From an uncultured Sulfitobacter sp. (GTDB lineage: Bacteria; Pseudomonadota; Alphaproteobacteria; Rhodobacterales; Rhodobacteraceae): a DNA stretch of 64,000 nt. Positions 1 through 8,596 of this stretch are shown here, in pieces; positions within the stretch are counted from its first letter, which is position 1, and each line of letters opens with the position of its first letter. Position numbers and translations under genes: made by a program. The stretch is taken from contig NZ_CANMFS010000005.1 of assembly GCF_947497275.1 (NCBI RefSeq), positions 62,001 to 126,000 of the forward strand, given 5' to 3'. The notes under the pieces are model-generated. The model worked only from the letters and a program-made list of their open reading frames with translations. It searched no databases and had not been told where the DNA came from.

Positions 1-17
1 CAGCGCAAGGGATAGAT

Positions 18-482
18 ATGGATGATGTAATAGCGACCGCCGCTGAGGCGCACGAGGCCGATGCGCTGCCGCGCGTCTATGAGGTTCATTCCGATCCGGA
101 CGCCAAATGCGCGCAGGACCAGCCGCTTCCGAAGGGCATGACCGGCAAGCCGGTGGCACAAAAGTCGCCAGCGCAATGGGCCTATGAGCGGACAGTCATG
201 TATCTCAAGAAGTTCGAGGAGAGTCTCGACGAGAATCACGAGGTCGCCATGGGCTTTGCCGGGGCGGATGCAGGTGTTCTGCGGATCGAGGGAATGGGCT
301 ATTTCGATCCCGATATCGTGACGTTCTATGGCGTGGATTCGAAGGGTGCAAAGATGCAGTTGGTACAGCATGTCACTCAGCTTAATGTTGTGCTTCGTGC
401 GGCGCCGAAGGCGGTCAAGACCGCCCGCCCGAACCGGATTGGTTTTAAGCTTGTGCAGGATCTCGAACAGGCGGAAGACTAA
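18..482 (+). CDS. DUF6173 family protein
   Basis: A 154-residue soluble protein of unknown function. It matches my memory of the DUF6173 family found in Rhodobacterales, with the central KSPAQWAYER stretch near residue 50 and the GMGYFDPDIVTFYG stretch near residue 90. There is no signal peptide or membrane segment. The ATG has a good ribosome-binding site (AAGGGA about 8 bases upstream), so the gene is complete even though it starts 17 bases into the window. The next gene is the cytochrome oxidase subunit IV peptide 118 bases downstream, with no clear functional link. Family assignment is by recognition only and no role is proposed. Confidence 0.8.
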   Translation: MDDVIATAAEAHEADALPRVYEVHSDPDAKCAQDQPLPKGMTGKPVAQKSPAQWAYERTVMYLKKFEESLDENHEVAMGFAGADAGVLRIEGMGYFDPDIVTFYGVDSKGAKMQLVQHVTQLNVVLRAAPKAVKTARPNRIGFKLVQDLEQAED

Positions 483-600
483 GCAGTATGACCTGCCGCA
501 CTATGTGCCACTTCTTCCGCCAAAACCGGCGTGACAGATGCTGGCAAATCGCGTAATTAGCGCGTAACGCTGTACAGCAACCCATAGAAGGACGCCCCCC

Positions 601-735
601 ATGGCAGAGCATGAACACGGTACGATGAACACGCAGTCGCAGGAAAAGACATTTGAAGGCTTCGTCAAATTCGTTACCCGTTCGATTATGGTAATCATCG
701 GCATTCTTATTTTCATGGCGATCTTCGCGCGCTGA
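601..735 (+). CDS. aa3-type cytochrome c oxidase subunit IV
   Basis: A 44-residue membrane peptide. It has a short polar N-terminus (MAEHEHGTMNTQ) and one hydrophobic helix at about residues 27-43, ending in ARG. This matches the bacterial aa3 oxidase subunit IV family, a small subunit packed against subunits I and III in the inner membrane. AAGGA lies about 9 bases before the ATG. The main oxidase subunits are not in this window, so the gene is separate from them, which is common in this order. Its size and layout fit the family; a generic single-span peptide is the alternative. Confidence 0.8.
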   Translation: MAEHEHGTMNTQSQEKTFEGFVKFVTRSIMVIIGILIFMAIFAR

Positions 736-755
736 GATCGGACCGGACCCCTGTT

Positions 756-1370
756 ATGAGTAACTTGTTTCTGGCGCTCGCTGTCGCGGGCGCGCTCGTT
801 GCCGGTTGCGCCCAAAAGGGTAAGGAATCGTCAACCCAAGAGATCGAAGCCAGCGTCTACCGACCAACGGGACAGCCTTCGATGACGTTGTTTACCATGG
901 TGAACAACAACAGCGGGGCCGGCGCGCATTCGGCGTTATTGATCAACGCCAGCCAATCCGTGCTGTTCGATCCAGCGGGTTCGTTCGAACACGCGCGTGT
1001 GCCTGAACGCGGTGATGTGCTTTACGGGATGACGCCTTCGTGGGTGCGCTCCTATAAATCCGCCCACGCACGCGACACTTTTCATGTCGTCTCGCAGGAA
1101 ATTCCGCTGACGGCGGCACAGGCCGAGCGGGCCTTGCAACTCGTGCAGGCGAATGGCGCAGTGGCCAGCGCAATGTGCGCCAATGCGACCTCCGGTATCC
1201 TGCGGCAAGTACCGGGGTTTCAGAATATTCGACAGGGTTTTTACCCGCTCAAGCTGATGGAGCAGGTCGAGGGGATGCCTAACGTCATCACGGATCGCTA
1301 TTACGAGACCGACAGCGGCGATGTGCGCGACGGCGTGGCCGATTACGCCATCACGAACAGCAATCCATAG
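756..1370 (+). CDS. Putative lipoprotein with NlpC/P60-like His and Cys signature
   Basis: A 204-residue protein with a lipoprotein signal: a hydrophobic N-terminus and lipobox LVAGC with Cys at residue 18. It is therefore probably lipidated and anchored in the outer or inner membrane. The mature part has a His in AHSALLI (about residue 64) and later a Cys in MCANATSG (about residue 147). His before Cys is the order seen in circularly permuted papain-like (NlpC/P60, YiiX or LRAT-type) proteins. That fold is my inference; I do not recognise the exact family. It follows the oxidase subunit IV peptide by 20 bases and may be co-transcribed. It converges on azlD, overlapping it by 28 bases. Confidence 0.7.
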   Translation: MSNLFLALAVAGALVAGCAQKGKESSTQEIEASVYRPTGQPSMTLFTMVNNNSGAGAHSALLINASQSVLFDPAGSFEHARVPERGDVLYGMTPSWVRSYKSAHARDTFHVVSQEIPLTAAQAERALQLVQANGAVASAMCANATSGILRQVPGFQNIRQGFYPLKLMEQVEGMPNVITDRYYETDSGDVRDGVADYAITNSNP

Positions 1371-1675
1371 AGCGTCCCGGCGCCGCACAGGATCGAGAGG
1401 ATCACGTTGCGTGTCACGAGGCCGATGGCAAGGGTAACTACCGCCGCTGCGGCGCGCGGCACGTCAAATACCCCGTCCGTAGCCACGGGCCAGACGACCT
1501 GCGGTGCCACAAGTGCCGGCAGAATCGCCACAGCGGTATAACGCAGATGGCGTAGCAGCCAGGGCGGCATCGCACGGTCCCCGACCAATCCGGTAAAAAC
1601 AAAGCGCAAACCGAAGCTGCCGATGCCGAGCAGAATGATGACCGTCCACAGAGTGCCGGTTTCGATTTCCGTCAT
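1343..1675 (-). CDS. azlD: AzlD domain-containing branched-chain amino acid export subunit
   Basis: A 110-residue membrane protein with about four hydrophobic segments and the AzlD-like middle motif RHLRYTAVAILPALVAP. AzlD is the small partner of AzlC; together they form a branched-chain amino acid exporter in the inner membrane. The start is placed at the ATG whose first base overlaps the azlC stop (ATGA), which implies translational coupling. A start 27 bases further upstream is open but would add an atypical basic leader. The 3' end overlaps the convergent lipoprotein gene. Confidence 0.85.
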   Translation of the reverse strand: MTEIETGTLWTVIILLGIGSFGLRFVFTGLVGDRAMPPWLLRHLRYTAVAILPALVAPQVVWPVATDGVFDVPRAAAAVVTLAIGLVTRNVILSILCGAGTLYGLLFVMA

Positions 1676-2388
1676 GCCACCTCTCCGCGCCGTGCGAGCC
1701 AAAGCTCGGTCTGTGCCCCGGCCATCATGCCAGCGATGCCCGCCACGATTAGGCCGAGTGAATAGGGCAGCATCGCCGCGGGCAGGCTGACCGCGACGGC
1801 GACAAGGGCGGCAACCAGATGCGCGGGCGTGCGGAACATCGGTGCGATCATCGCCAGAAAAGCAATCGGGATTGCGAAATCGAGCGCCCAGCTGTCAGGA
1901 ACCCGCGCGCCCGCGATCGCACCGATCAGCGTGAATATGTACCAAAGCGGCACAATGGGCGTCACCGCCCCGAAGAAAAAGGCTATTCGCTGCGGCACAG
2001 TCATCTGCGGCTCCGCCTCGTACCGCGACACGCCGACAACATAGGTCTGGTCAATGGTCAGATACGCACAGATCGCGCGCTGCCACAGCGGCGCCGCCCC
2101 GATATAGGGCGTGAGCGATGCGGAATACATCGCCATGCGCAAATTCACTGCAAGCGCCGAAAGCAGGACAATCGCAGTGGGTGCGTTTTCCTGCAACAGC
2201 TGCAAAGCCGTAAACTGTGCGGCACCCGCAATGACGACGATCGAGAACGCCATCGTTTCAACTAGATCAAGGCCCGCTTCGGTCGCGAGCACACCGAACA
2301 GCGCGGCGAAGGGAACAACAACCAGAATAAATGGACTGCTGGCGACGACGCCCTGAAGGTAATAGTTTTTTCGGGTGGTGGAGATCAT
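1672..2388 (-). CDS. azlC: AzlC family branched-chain amino acid exporter subunit
   Basis: A 238-residue polytopic membrane protein. The N-terminal region (VPFAALFGVLATEAG, then AGAAQFTALQLL) and the central NLRMAMYSASLTPY are characteristic of AzlC, the large subunit of the two-component exporter for branched-chain amino acids and related compounds. It overlaps azlD by four bases. It is divergent from fdhD with only 47 bases between start codons, so the two promoters must lie close together. Substrate specificity cannot be read from the sequence. Confidence 0.9.
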   Translation of the reverse strand: MISTTRKNYYLQGVVASSPFILVVVPFAALFGVLATEAGLDLVETMAFSIVVIAGAAQFTALQLLQENAPTAIVLLSALAVNLRMAMYSASLTPYIGAAPLWQRAICAYLTIDQTYVVGVSRYEAEPQMTVPQRIAFFFGAVTPIVPLWYIFTLIGAIAGARVPDSWALDFAIPIAFLAMIAPMFRTPAHLVAALVAVAVSLPAAMLPYSLGLIVAGIAGMMAGAQTELWLARRGEVA

Positions 2389-2435
2389 CTGATACGCCTA
2401 GCTTGTGCGCAAGGGGTAACGGGTTGTGAAAGGGT

Positions 2436-3323
2436 ATGCAATTGGCACAAAGCGGTGATCTGTCCGACTACCTTATTGCGCCGGACCCTTCGGCCCCGCG
2501 GCTGACGCGGGCGGTGACAGGCCGTGACCACACCGGCGCGCAAGTTGAGATCCGGGTGGTGGAGGAACGTCCGCTGACGATTTTTCTCAACGCACAGGAA
2601 ATCGTCACGGCGATGACCATCGGCGACTACCCTGCATACCTCGCTCTGGGATTCCTGCGCAATCAGGGCATGCTGCGCGCGGATGAAGAGATAACCGGCG
2701 TAGACTATGACGAAGAGCTTGAGACGGTTGTGGTGCGGACGGCACGCGCGACCGATTACGAGGACAAGATGCGCCGCAAGACCCGCACCAGCGGCTGTGC
2801 CGTCGGAACGGTGTTCGGCGATATGATGGAGGGGTTGGAGGCGGTCACGCTGCCGCAGACACCGGTGCGCACGTCCTGGCTTTACGCGCTGTCGGCCAGG
2901 ATCAACCGCACACCAAGTCTATATCTGGAGGCGGGGGCCATTCACGGCACGGTGCTGTGCTGCGGCGACCGGCCGCTCGTCTATATGGAGGATGTCGGTC
3001 GCCACAATGCAGTCGACAAAATCGCGGGGTGGATGTTGTCGGAACAGGTGCCAGCGGAGGACAAGATTCTCTACACCACCGGCAGGTTGACGTCGGAGAT
3101 GGTGATCAAGACGGCGATGATGGGCATCCCGGTGCTTGCGTCGCGGTCGGGGTTTACCGCCTGGGGCGTCGAAATCGCGCAACAGGTGGGATTGACCCTC
3201 ATTGGCCGGATGAAAGGCAAACGCTTTATCTGTCTGAGCGGTGAATCGCGGCTCGTCCGCGACACGGACCCCGATACCGTCGCGGAGGAAAGCAAGCGCG
3301 CGTCCCGCAAGGGGGCCGCATGA
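2436..3323 (+). CDS. fdhD: Formate dehydrogenase accessory sulfurtransferase FdhD
   Basis: A 295-residue cytoplasmic protein needed to activate formate dehydrogenases; FdhD passes sulfur from a cysteine desulfurase to the molybdenum cofactor. Recognisable motifs are RKTRTSGCAVGTVFG near residue 115, GAIHGTVLC, EDVGRHNAVDK and TGRLTSEMV. Cys121 sits where Escherichia coli FdhD has the first Cys of its CxxC pair, but the second position (124) is Gly. Gly at that position may be normal for this lineage. It heads the molybdenum cofactor cluster; mobA begins 22 bases after its stop. Confidence 0.92.
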   Translation: MQLAQSGDLSDYLIAPDPSAPRLTRAVTGRDHTGAQVEIRVVEERPLTIFLNAQEIVTAMTIGDYPAYLALGFLRNQGMLRADEEITGVDYDEELETVVVRTARATDYEDKMRRKTRTSGCAVGTVFGDMMEGLEAVTLPQTPVRTSWLYALSARINRTPSLYLEAGAIHGTVLCCGDRPLVYMEDVGRHNAVDKIAGWMLSEQVPAEDKILYTTGRLTSEMVIKTAMMGIPVLASRSGFTAWGVEIAQQVGLTLIGRMKGKRFICLSGESRLVRDTDPDTVAEESKRASRKGAA

Positions 3324-3345
3324 GCATCGGGCAGGACATATCGGG

Positions 3346-3948
3346 ATGAAACAGCCGCTTGGTGTCATTCTCGCGGGCGGGCAGGCGACCCGAATGGGCG
3401 GTGGCGACAAGGGCCTGCTGTCGGTCGGCGGACAGACCCTTCTGGCGCGGGTGATCGAGCGGCTGGCACCGCAAGTGGCCGCGCTGGCGATCAACGCCAA
3501 CGGCGATGCCGCGCGGTTCGGGGATTTTGGCTTACCGGTGCTGGGCGACAGTATCGACGGCTTCGCCGGCCCCCTGGCCGGCGTGCTGGCTGGTCTGGAT
3601 TGGGCTGCGGCGCAGGGCGCTGATACGATCGTGACGGCGGCGGCGGATACGCCGTTTTTTCCCTGTGATCTGGTGCCGCAATTGCTTCTCGCTGCCGAGG
3701 GCATGGCGCACCCCGTCGCCCTTGCCGCAACGCCGGACCCAAAGCGTGGCACCGCACGGCACCCTACTTTTGGCCTCTGGCCCGTCGCCCTGCGCGAAGA
3801 CCTGCGCGCGGCGCTTGAAGACGGGACGCGCAAGGTCGTCTTGTGGACCGACAGGCACGGCGGACGCGAGGCGGTGTTTCCGCAGGAGGCCGCGTTTTTC
3901 AACGTCAACACGCCCGAGGATCTGGCAAAGGCGGAGGCCATGCTGTGA
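3346..3948 (+). CDS. mobA: Molybdenum cofactor guanylyltransferase MobA
   Basis: A 200-residue nucleotidyltransferase that joins GMP from GTP to Mo-molybdopterin, making the bis-MGD cofactor of DMSO-reductase-family enzymes. It has the family's N-terminal loop LAGGQATRMGGGDKGLL (residues 9-25), and the ADTPFFP segment near residue 100 for metal and GTP binding. The start is the ATG giving an N-terminus right at the nucleotide loop and a length of about 200 residues, typical of the family. The stop overlaps the mobB start in a GTGA arrangement. Confidence 0.92.
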   Translation: MKQPLGVILAGGQATRMGGGDKGLLSVGGQTLLARVIERLAPQVAALAINANGDAARFGDFGLPVLGDSIDGFAGPLAGVLAGLDWAAAQGADTIVTAAADTPFFPCDLVPQLLLAAEGMAHPVALAATPDPKRGTARHPTFGLWPVALREDLRAALEDGTRKVVLWTDRHGGREAVFPQEAAFFNVNTPEDLAKAEAML

Positions 3949-4436
3949 GACTGTACGGCGTCGTCGGGTGGAAGAACGCGGGCAAGACCGGGCTGATGGA
4001 ACGGCTGGTCCGTGAGATCACCGGGCGGGGCTTCAGCGTGTCGACCGTGAAGCATGCCCATCACAGCTTTGACGTGGATCATCCCGGCAAGGACAGCTTT
4101 CGTCACAGACAGGCGGGCGCGGCCGAAGTGCTGTTGGCATCGCGCAGCCGGATCGCTTTGATGCACGAATTGCGCGATGCGCCGGAGCCGCCGCTGGAAG
4201 ATCTACTGACGCGCTTGTCTCCTGTCGATCTGGTGCTGATCGAGGGCTACAAACGCGATGCGCATCCAAAGATCGAGGCGCACCGCGCGGTTACCGGAAA
4301 TCCGTTGATCGCGCCCGGTGACCCGACGGTGCGGGCCGTGGCCAGCGATACGGGAATGACCCTTGATCGGCCTGTTTTCGACCTCGACGATACCGTGGCA
4401 ATCGCCGATTACATACTGGCCGAGGTCGGGTTGTGA
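3945..4436 (+). CDS. mobB: Molybdopterin-guanine dinucleotide biosynthesis protein MobB
   Basis: A 163-residue GTP-binding protein that assists MobA. The Walker A motif GWKNAGKT lies at residues 8-15, followed by VKHAHH, DSFRHRQAGA and VDLVLIEGYK, all typical of MobB. The GTG start is chosen because it overlaps the mobA stop (GTGA) and puts the P-loop at the usual distance from the N-terminus; frames further upstream lie inside mobA. Its own stop overlaps the next start in the same GTGA way, so mobA, mobB and moeA are probably translated in sequence from one mRNA. Confidence 0.92.
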   Translation: MRLYGVVGWKNAGKTGLMERLVREITGRGFSVSTVKHAHHSFDVDHPGKDSFRHRQAGAAEVLLASRSRIALMHELRDAPEPPLEDLLTRLSPVDLVLIEGYKRDAHPKIEAHRAVTGNPLIAPGDPTVRAVASDTGMTLDRPVFDLDDTVAIADYILAEVGL

Positions 4437-6547
4437 GCGGCTTTGCTACCTTTCTGGTTGTCGACTGGTCGGCGGGCAAACGCGCGGGCCCCAGTCCGCG
4501 CAAAGATTCGATCTGGCTTGGGCTGACCCGCGAAGGACAGTCCGAGGAGCCGGTGTACTGCCGATCACGCCAAGAGGCCGAGGACCAGATCAAAGACCTT
4601 GTAATGACTGAGAAGGCCGCTGGGCGCCGGATGTTGTGCGCGTTCGATTTTCCGTTCGGATATCCGCAGGGCTTTGCGCGGCACGTCACCGGCTCCGACG
4701 ATCCTTTGCAGCTTTGGGATTGGTTCGAGGCACGGATCACAGATGCCCCCGACGGGACCAACAACCGCTATGAGGTGGCCGAGACACTGAACCGGCTCTT
4801 TACCCAACCCGGCCCGTTCTGGGGCAAGCCAAGCGAAGACAAATGGCCCGACGTGCCTTTTCGCAAGAAAGACATCGTATATGATATGTTCGCGGAAAAG
4901 CGTGCGTGCGACAGGCTGGCCAAGGCGGCATCGTCGTGCTTTCAGCTTGCCTTTCCGCCGACGGTCGGCGGGCAGATGATGATGGGGCTTCCGACGCTCA
5001 ACCGGTTGCGGAGAATAACGGGTGTCAGCGTTTGGCCGTTCGAGGATTGTGCACAGGCGGAAGTCGTGCTGGCCGAGATCTGGCCCGGTGTGATCGAAAA
5101 ATCCGTCAAGGCACGGCTTTCCGTGCTGGGTCAAGATGCGATCCGGGACCGCGAACAGGTACGACTGCTGGCCGAGGCGCTGTCGCAGCTGCCGGTCGCA
5201 CGCCTGTCGGACCTGATGTACGATCTGCCAGAGGGCGCACGGGAAGAGGCGTGGATCCTGGGCGCGGGGGTTTCCGACGTACTGGACGCCGTTCTGAGCC
5301 CCGCACCGCCCTTGCGCAACGATTGCTTTGCCCTGCCGCAGGGCGTGCACTGGACCCCGGTGGAGGATGCGCTGGACCGGTTGCGCGTGCAACTGACGTC
5401 AGTGACCGGCACCGAATCCGTGCGGGTTATAGATGCTGCTGGGCGGATCTCCGCCAACGATGTCAAGGCAAAGCGCGCCAATCCGCCCCTGCCCAACACT
5501 GCCGTGGATGGGTACGGATTTGCGGGCGGAAGATGCGAGGGTACGCACCGCCTGCCTTTGGTCGCGGGCCGGGCGGCGGCGGGGGATGCGCCCGGTGCCG
5601 TCCCGGCGAGCCACGCGATCCGTGTGCTGACCGGCGCCGCATTGCCCGATGGGGTGGATACCGTCATCCTGCAAGAAGACGTAACGGTGCAATCGGATCA
5701 CATTGCCTTCAGCGGCGCGATCAAGCAGGGGGCCAACACACGTCGCGCGGGCGAAGACGTCGCATCGGGTGATGTCGTATTGCGCGCAGGGCGCAGGTTG
5801 ACTGCGGCTGATCTTGCCCTGCTTTCGGCCACCGGCGTGGCAGATCTCGACGTGCGGCAGCGGTTGCGTGTCGGTATCCTGTCAACCGGCGACGAGCTTG
5901 TGTCGGCGGGCGAGGCGGCGGGCGCGGGGCAGATTTTTGATGCGAACCGCCCGATGCTGCTGGCGATGATCGCGCAGCTGGGGCATGAGCCGGTCGATCT
6001 GGGAACGGCGCCGGATGACCGCGCCGGCTTGCGCGAGATGCTCGACGCGGGCGCGACGCAGGTGGACGCGATCCTGACAAGTGGCGGCGCGTCGGCGGGG
6101 GATGAGGATCACATGTCCGCGCTCTTGCGTGCGGAGGGCACCGTGACGACTTGGCGGATCGCGATCAAACCGGGACGCCCGCTCGCGTTGGGCCAGTGGC
6201 GGGGCGTTCCGGTCTTTGGATTGCCGGGAAACCCCGTGGCTGCGATGGTCTGCACGCTTGTCTTCGCGCGACCGGCCCTCGCGCAACTCGCAGGGGCTGC
6301 GTGGACAGTGCCGCAGGGGTTCGAAGTCCCGGCCGCGTTTATCAAACGCAAGAAAGCGGGTCGACGGGAGTATCTGCGCGCCCGTATCGTCAACGGTCAA
6401 GCCGAAGTTTTCCGCTCCGAAGGATCCGGACGGATCAGCGGGCTGAGCTGGGCCGACGGGCTGGTGGAACTGGACACGCCGGCTCGCGACATCGGCCACG
6501 GGGACATGGTGCGATACATTCCGTTCAGCAGCTTCGGCCTAAGTTAA
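4433..6547 (+). CDS. moeA: Molybdopterin molybdenumtransferase MoeA with extra N-terminal domain
   Basis: A 704-residue protein, much longer than the usual roughly 400-residue MoeA. Residues from about 300 form a standard MoeA: VDGYGFAG, LTGAALPDGVDTV, GILSTGDELV, TSGGASAGDEDH and LPGNPVAAMV. MoeA inserts molybdate into adenylated molybdopterin. Residues 1-290 are a separate domain beginning FLVVDWSAGK, with AFDFPFGYP near 73 and EIWPG near 215. The acidic VDWS and FDFP strands suggest an RNase H-like (DUF429-like) fold, which is inference. The GTG start overlaps the mobB stop. I have seen similar-length MoeA proteins in this group, so the fusion is probably real rather than an assembly artefact. 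Confidence 0.88.
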   Translation: MSGFATFLVVDWSAGKRAGPSPRKDSIWLGLTREGQSEEPVYCRSRQEAEDQIKDLVMTEKAAGRRMLCAFDFPFGYPQGFARHVTGSDDPLQLWDWFEARITDAPDGTNNRYEVAETLNRLFTQPGPFWGKPSEDKWPDVPFRKKDIVYDMFAEKRACDRLAKAASSCFQLAFPPTVGGQMMMGLPTLNRLRRITGVSVWPFEDCAQAEVVLAEIWPGVIEKSVKARLSVLGQDAIRDREQVRLLAEALSQLPVARLSDLMYDLPEGAREEAWILGAGVSDVLDAVLSPAPPLRNDCFALPQGVHWTPVEDALDRLRVQLTSVTGTESVRVIDAAGRISANDVKAKRANPPLPNTAVDGYGFAGGRCEGTHRLPLVAGRAAAGDAPGAVPASHAIRVLTGAALPDGVDTVILQEDVTVQSDHIAFSGAIKQGANTRRAGEDVASGDVVLRAGRRLTAADLALLSATGVADLDVRQRLRVGILSTGDELVSAGEAAGAGQIFDANRPMLLAMIAQLGHEPVDLGTAPDDRAGLREMLDAGATQVDAILTSGGASAGDEDHMSALLRAEGTVTTWRIAIKPGRPLALGQWRGVPVFGLPGNPVAAMVCTLVFARPALAQLAGAAWTVPQGFEVPAAFIKRKKAGRREYLRARIVNGQAEVFRSEGSGRISGLSWADGLVELDTPARDIGHGDMVRYIPFSSFGLS

Positions 6548-6739
6548 TTGTGCGATATGTTCAGGCGGCGCAGAATCGGTATATCGAAACGGACGACAGC
6601 GCCCTGGTTCGTGACGACGGCTGCGCAGATCTCATGTGCGATGGTCTGCCGAAATCGCGCCGCGTGATCGATCCAAGTTGCGCGGCGGAGCGGTCGAGTT
6701 CTGCGACGCGAACAGCCGTTCGTTTGCCTGTGAACACTG

Positions 6740-7825
6740 CTAGTCGAATGTGCCCGCGACCCGGCCCAGCAGCATGAAAGCCCGGGCAGTACGGGTGTCT
6801 GCCAGCGCCGAAATTTCCGCATCGGTAGCGATTTTCTCGAAATCGGCGAACAACTTGTCGAACCGCCGGAGGAAGTGGTGCGCCGCGTCGCGGAAAATCG
6901 GATCCTGCTTCATGCGTCCCGCGGTCAGTGCAAGTGACGACCGATCACGGATGCCGCCAAGGGCTGCGATCGGGCGACCGCGCGCGCCCTGGCCGAATGT
7001 GCGCCAGACCTCGGGACGGGCACGGTCGGGCCGCAGATCGTCCATGTAAATGCCATCCTGACTGAGCAGGGTCAGTACATCCTGCGCGGCCTGAATAAGT
7101 TGCGCGGCGTTACGGTCCTTGAGCGCGCGACGCAGAGCGGCGAACCCTTCGGCATCCTCCGCCGTTTCGGGAAAGTTCAGCGCGCGGATCAAATCGTCGC
7201 TTTCGACGGGGGGCAGCGTGTCCGCGGTTTGCGTGCCGAGCGCGAGCACGGACTGTTCCTCGATTGCGGGCGGCGGTGCGAGCGGCTTCGCCGTGCGCTG
7301 AATCTCGTCGCGACGGGTGGAGAATGTCGCCAGCGCGCTTTCCGTTTTCTTGGTTGCCGCGGCGATTTCGTCAAGTTTGCGGGTGACGGACGGTTCGGAG
7401 TTCAGCGTGCCACCCTGTTGCTGCGCGATATAGGCTTGCCGGATCGCGTCGATCGCTGCTTGAAGGCGCTGGCTTTCCTCGCGCATGACACGGCTCGCCC
7501 GCGCCGCCGTTGCGGCGACCCAGATCATCGCGACAGGCATGAATACCGCAAGCATGGTCATCAGAAACCGCAGACCGTCCTGGTCGGCGGGACCGGGTGC
7601 GCGCGGAACCGCGACGAAAAATATGATGCACCCCAAAAGCCAGACCACGGAAAGCGCCACGGCCGCAATTTCGATTCCGGTGATTCCCCCAGGTCGGGCC
7701 TTGTCGTAGATACCCAGCGGCGTCGGACGCGCCGCTTTGCCGCGCGATCGTCCGCGATTTCCTGTTGCGGATTTCGCTGCGTCTTGGGTGTCGCGGGACG
7801 GATCGGGCGGCGTGATGTCAGTCAT
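6740..7825 (-). CDS. Conserved hypothetical membrane protein
   Basis: A 361-residue protein I do not recognise by family name. The first 45 residues are polar and basic. Two hydrophobic segments follow (about 49-73 and 85-107). The rest is cytoplasmic or periplasmic and largely helical, with a likely coiled-coil region at about 110-180 (RVMREESQRLQAAIDAI onward). GGAG lies just upstream of the ATG. It is followed by 192 bases without a clear gene and then converges on moeA. It lies downstream of greA on the same strand, with only 14 bases between the two reading frames, so the two may be co-transcribed. Confidence 0.7.
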   Translation of the reverse strand: MTDITPPDPSRDTQDAAKSATGNRGRSRGKAARPTPLGIYDKARPGGITGIEIAAVALSVVWLLGCIIFFVAVPRAPGPADQDGLRFLMTMLAVFMPVAMIWVAATAARASRVMREESQRLQAAIDAIRQAYIAQQQGGTLNSEPSVTRKLDEIAAATKKTESALATFSTRRDEIQRTAKPLAPPPAIEEQSVLALGTQTADTLPPVESDDLIRALNFPETAEDAEGFAALRRALKDRNAAQLIQAAQDVLTLLSQDGIYMDDLRPDRARPEVWRTFGQGARGRPIAALGGIRDRSSLALTAGRMKQDPIFRDAAHHFLRRFDKLFADFEKIATDAEISALADTRTARAFMLLGRVAGTFD

Positions 7826-7839
7826 GGACCGTGCTCCGA

Positions 7840-8310
7840 TCAGGCGTAGACGATTTTGAGAACCTCATAGGATTTCTGGCCCCCCGGTGTGCGGACTTCG
7901 ACGCTGTCGCCGACTTCCTTGCCGATCAGCGCGCGGGCGATCGGGGATTTGATATTGAGCAATCCATCCTCGATCTTTGCTTCGTATTCGCCAACGATCT
8001 GATAGGTTTTTTCCTCATCTGTATCTTCGTCTACCAGCGTTACCTTGGCACCGAATTTGATCGCGCCAGATAATTTGGCGGGGTCGATCACGTCGGCAAG
8101 CGATATGGCCCCTTCCAGTTCCTTGACGCGGCCCTCGATGAACGACTGCTTTTCCTTGGCGGAATGATACTCTGCGTTCTCCGACAAATCACCATGTTCG
8201 CGCGCCTCGGCGATCGCCTTGATAATGGCGGGACGTTCAACGGTCTTGAGGTGTTTGAGTTCTGTCTCAAGGGCTGTATGACCGGCGCGGGTCATCGGGA
8301 TTTTTTCCAT
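7840..8310 (-). CDS. greA: Transcription elongation factor GreA
   Basis: A 156-residue GreA. It binds the secondary channel of RNA polymerase and stimulates cleavage of backtracked RNA. The N-terminal coiled coil carries the tip motif [14 protein letters not shown] (about residues 40-53) with its acidic residues. The C-terminal FKBP-like domain ends in [18 protein letters not shown]. Length and both domains are standard. A perfect 12-bp inverted repeat lies 24 bases upstream of the start codon. Confidence 0.96.
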   Translation of the reverse strand: MEKIPMTRAGHTALETELKHLKTVERPAIIKAIAEAREHGDLSENAEYHSAKEKQSFIEGRVKELEGAISLADVIDPAKLSGAIKFGAKVTLVDEDTDEEKTYQIVGEYEAKIEDGLLNIKSPIARALIGKEVGDSVEVRTPGGQKSYEVLKIVYA

Positions 8311-8333
8311 GGCGTCTGGTCCGTGATACTAAG

Positions 8334-8362
8334 GCGCGCCCCGAAAGGGCTTCGGGGCGCGC
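8334..8362 (-). terminator. Strong GC-rich hairpin upstream of greA
   Basis: A perfect 12-bp inverted repeat (GCGCGCCCCGAA and its complement) closes a 5-base loop. It lies 24 bases before the greA start. There is only a short T run on the plus side and none on the minus side. It could be a terminator isolating greA, or part of the greA leader. The stem is certain and the role is not. Confidence 0.5.
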
Positions 8363-8596
8363 GTTTCTGTTGTCAATTACCTGACCCAAGTTTACCGTCA
8401 AATGCAAGAGCATATGGCGGGCCGTTGCAGCGATCTATTGCCGAGACCGGACCCTTCGCAAGAGAATGAGCCGCGCCGATCCGGAATGGTGTGAAAGGGC
8501 AATCTTTGCGTATCAGCTGGCGTAGTCCGGTGCTTCGGAACCGTTTGGGGCCAGCGGCGTTTAGGACGGGTACGCCCAGAAAAAGGAACGCGTCTG

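Noticed and set aside
2919-4166. Long open frame antisense to fdhD, mobA and mobB
   Set aside because: High-GC shadow frame; no domain, no ribosome-binding site and the plus-strand genes are well supported.
6544-6822. Short minus-strand frame between moeA and the 361-residue protein gene
   Set aside because: No ribosome-binding site and it overlaps the end of the well-supported larger gene; no family resemblance.
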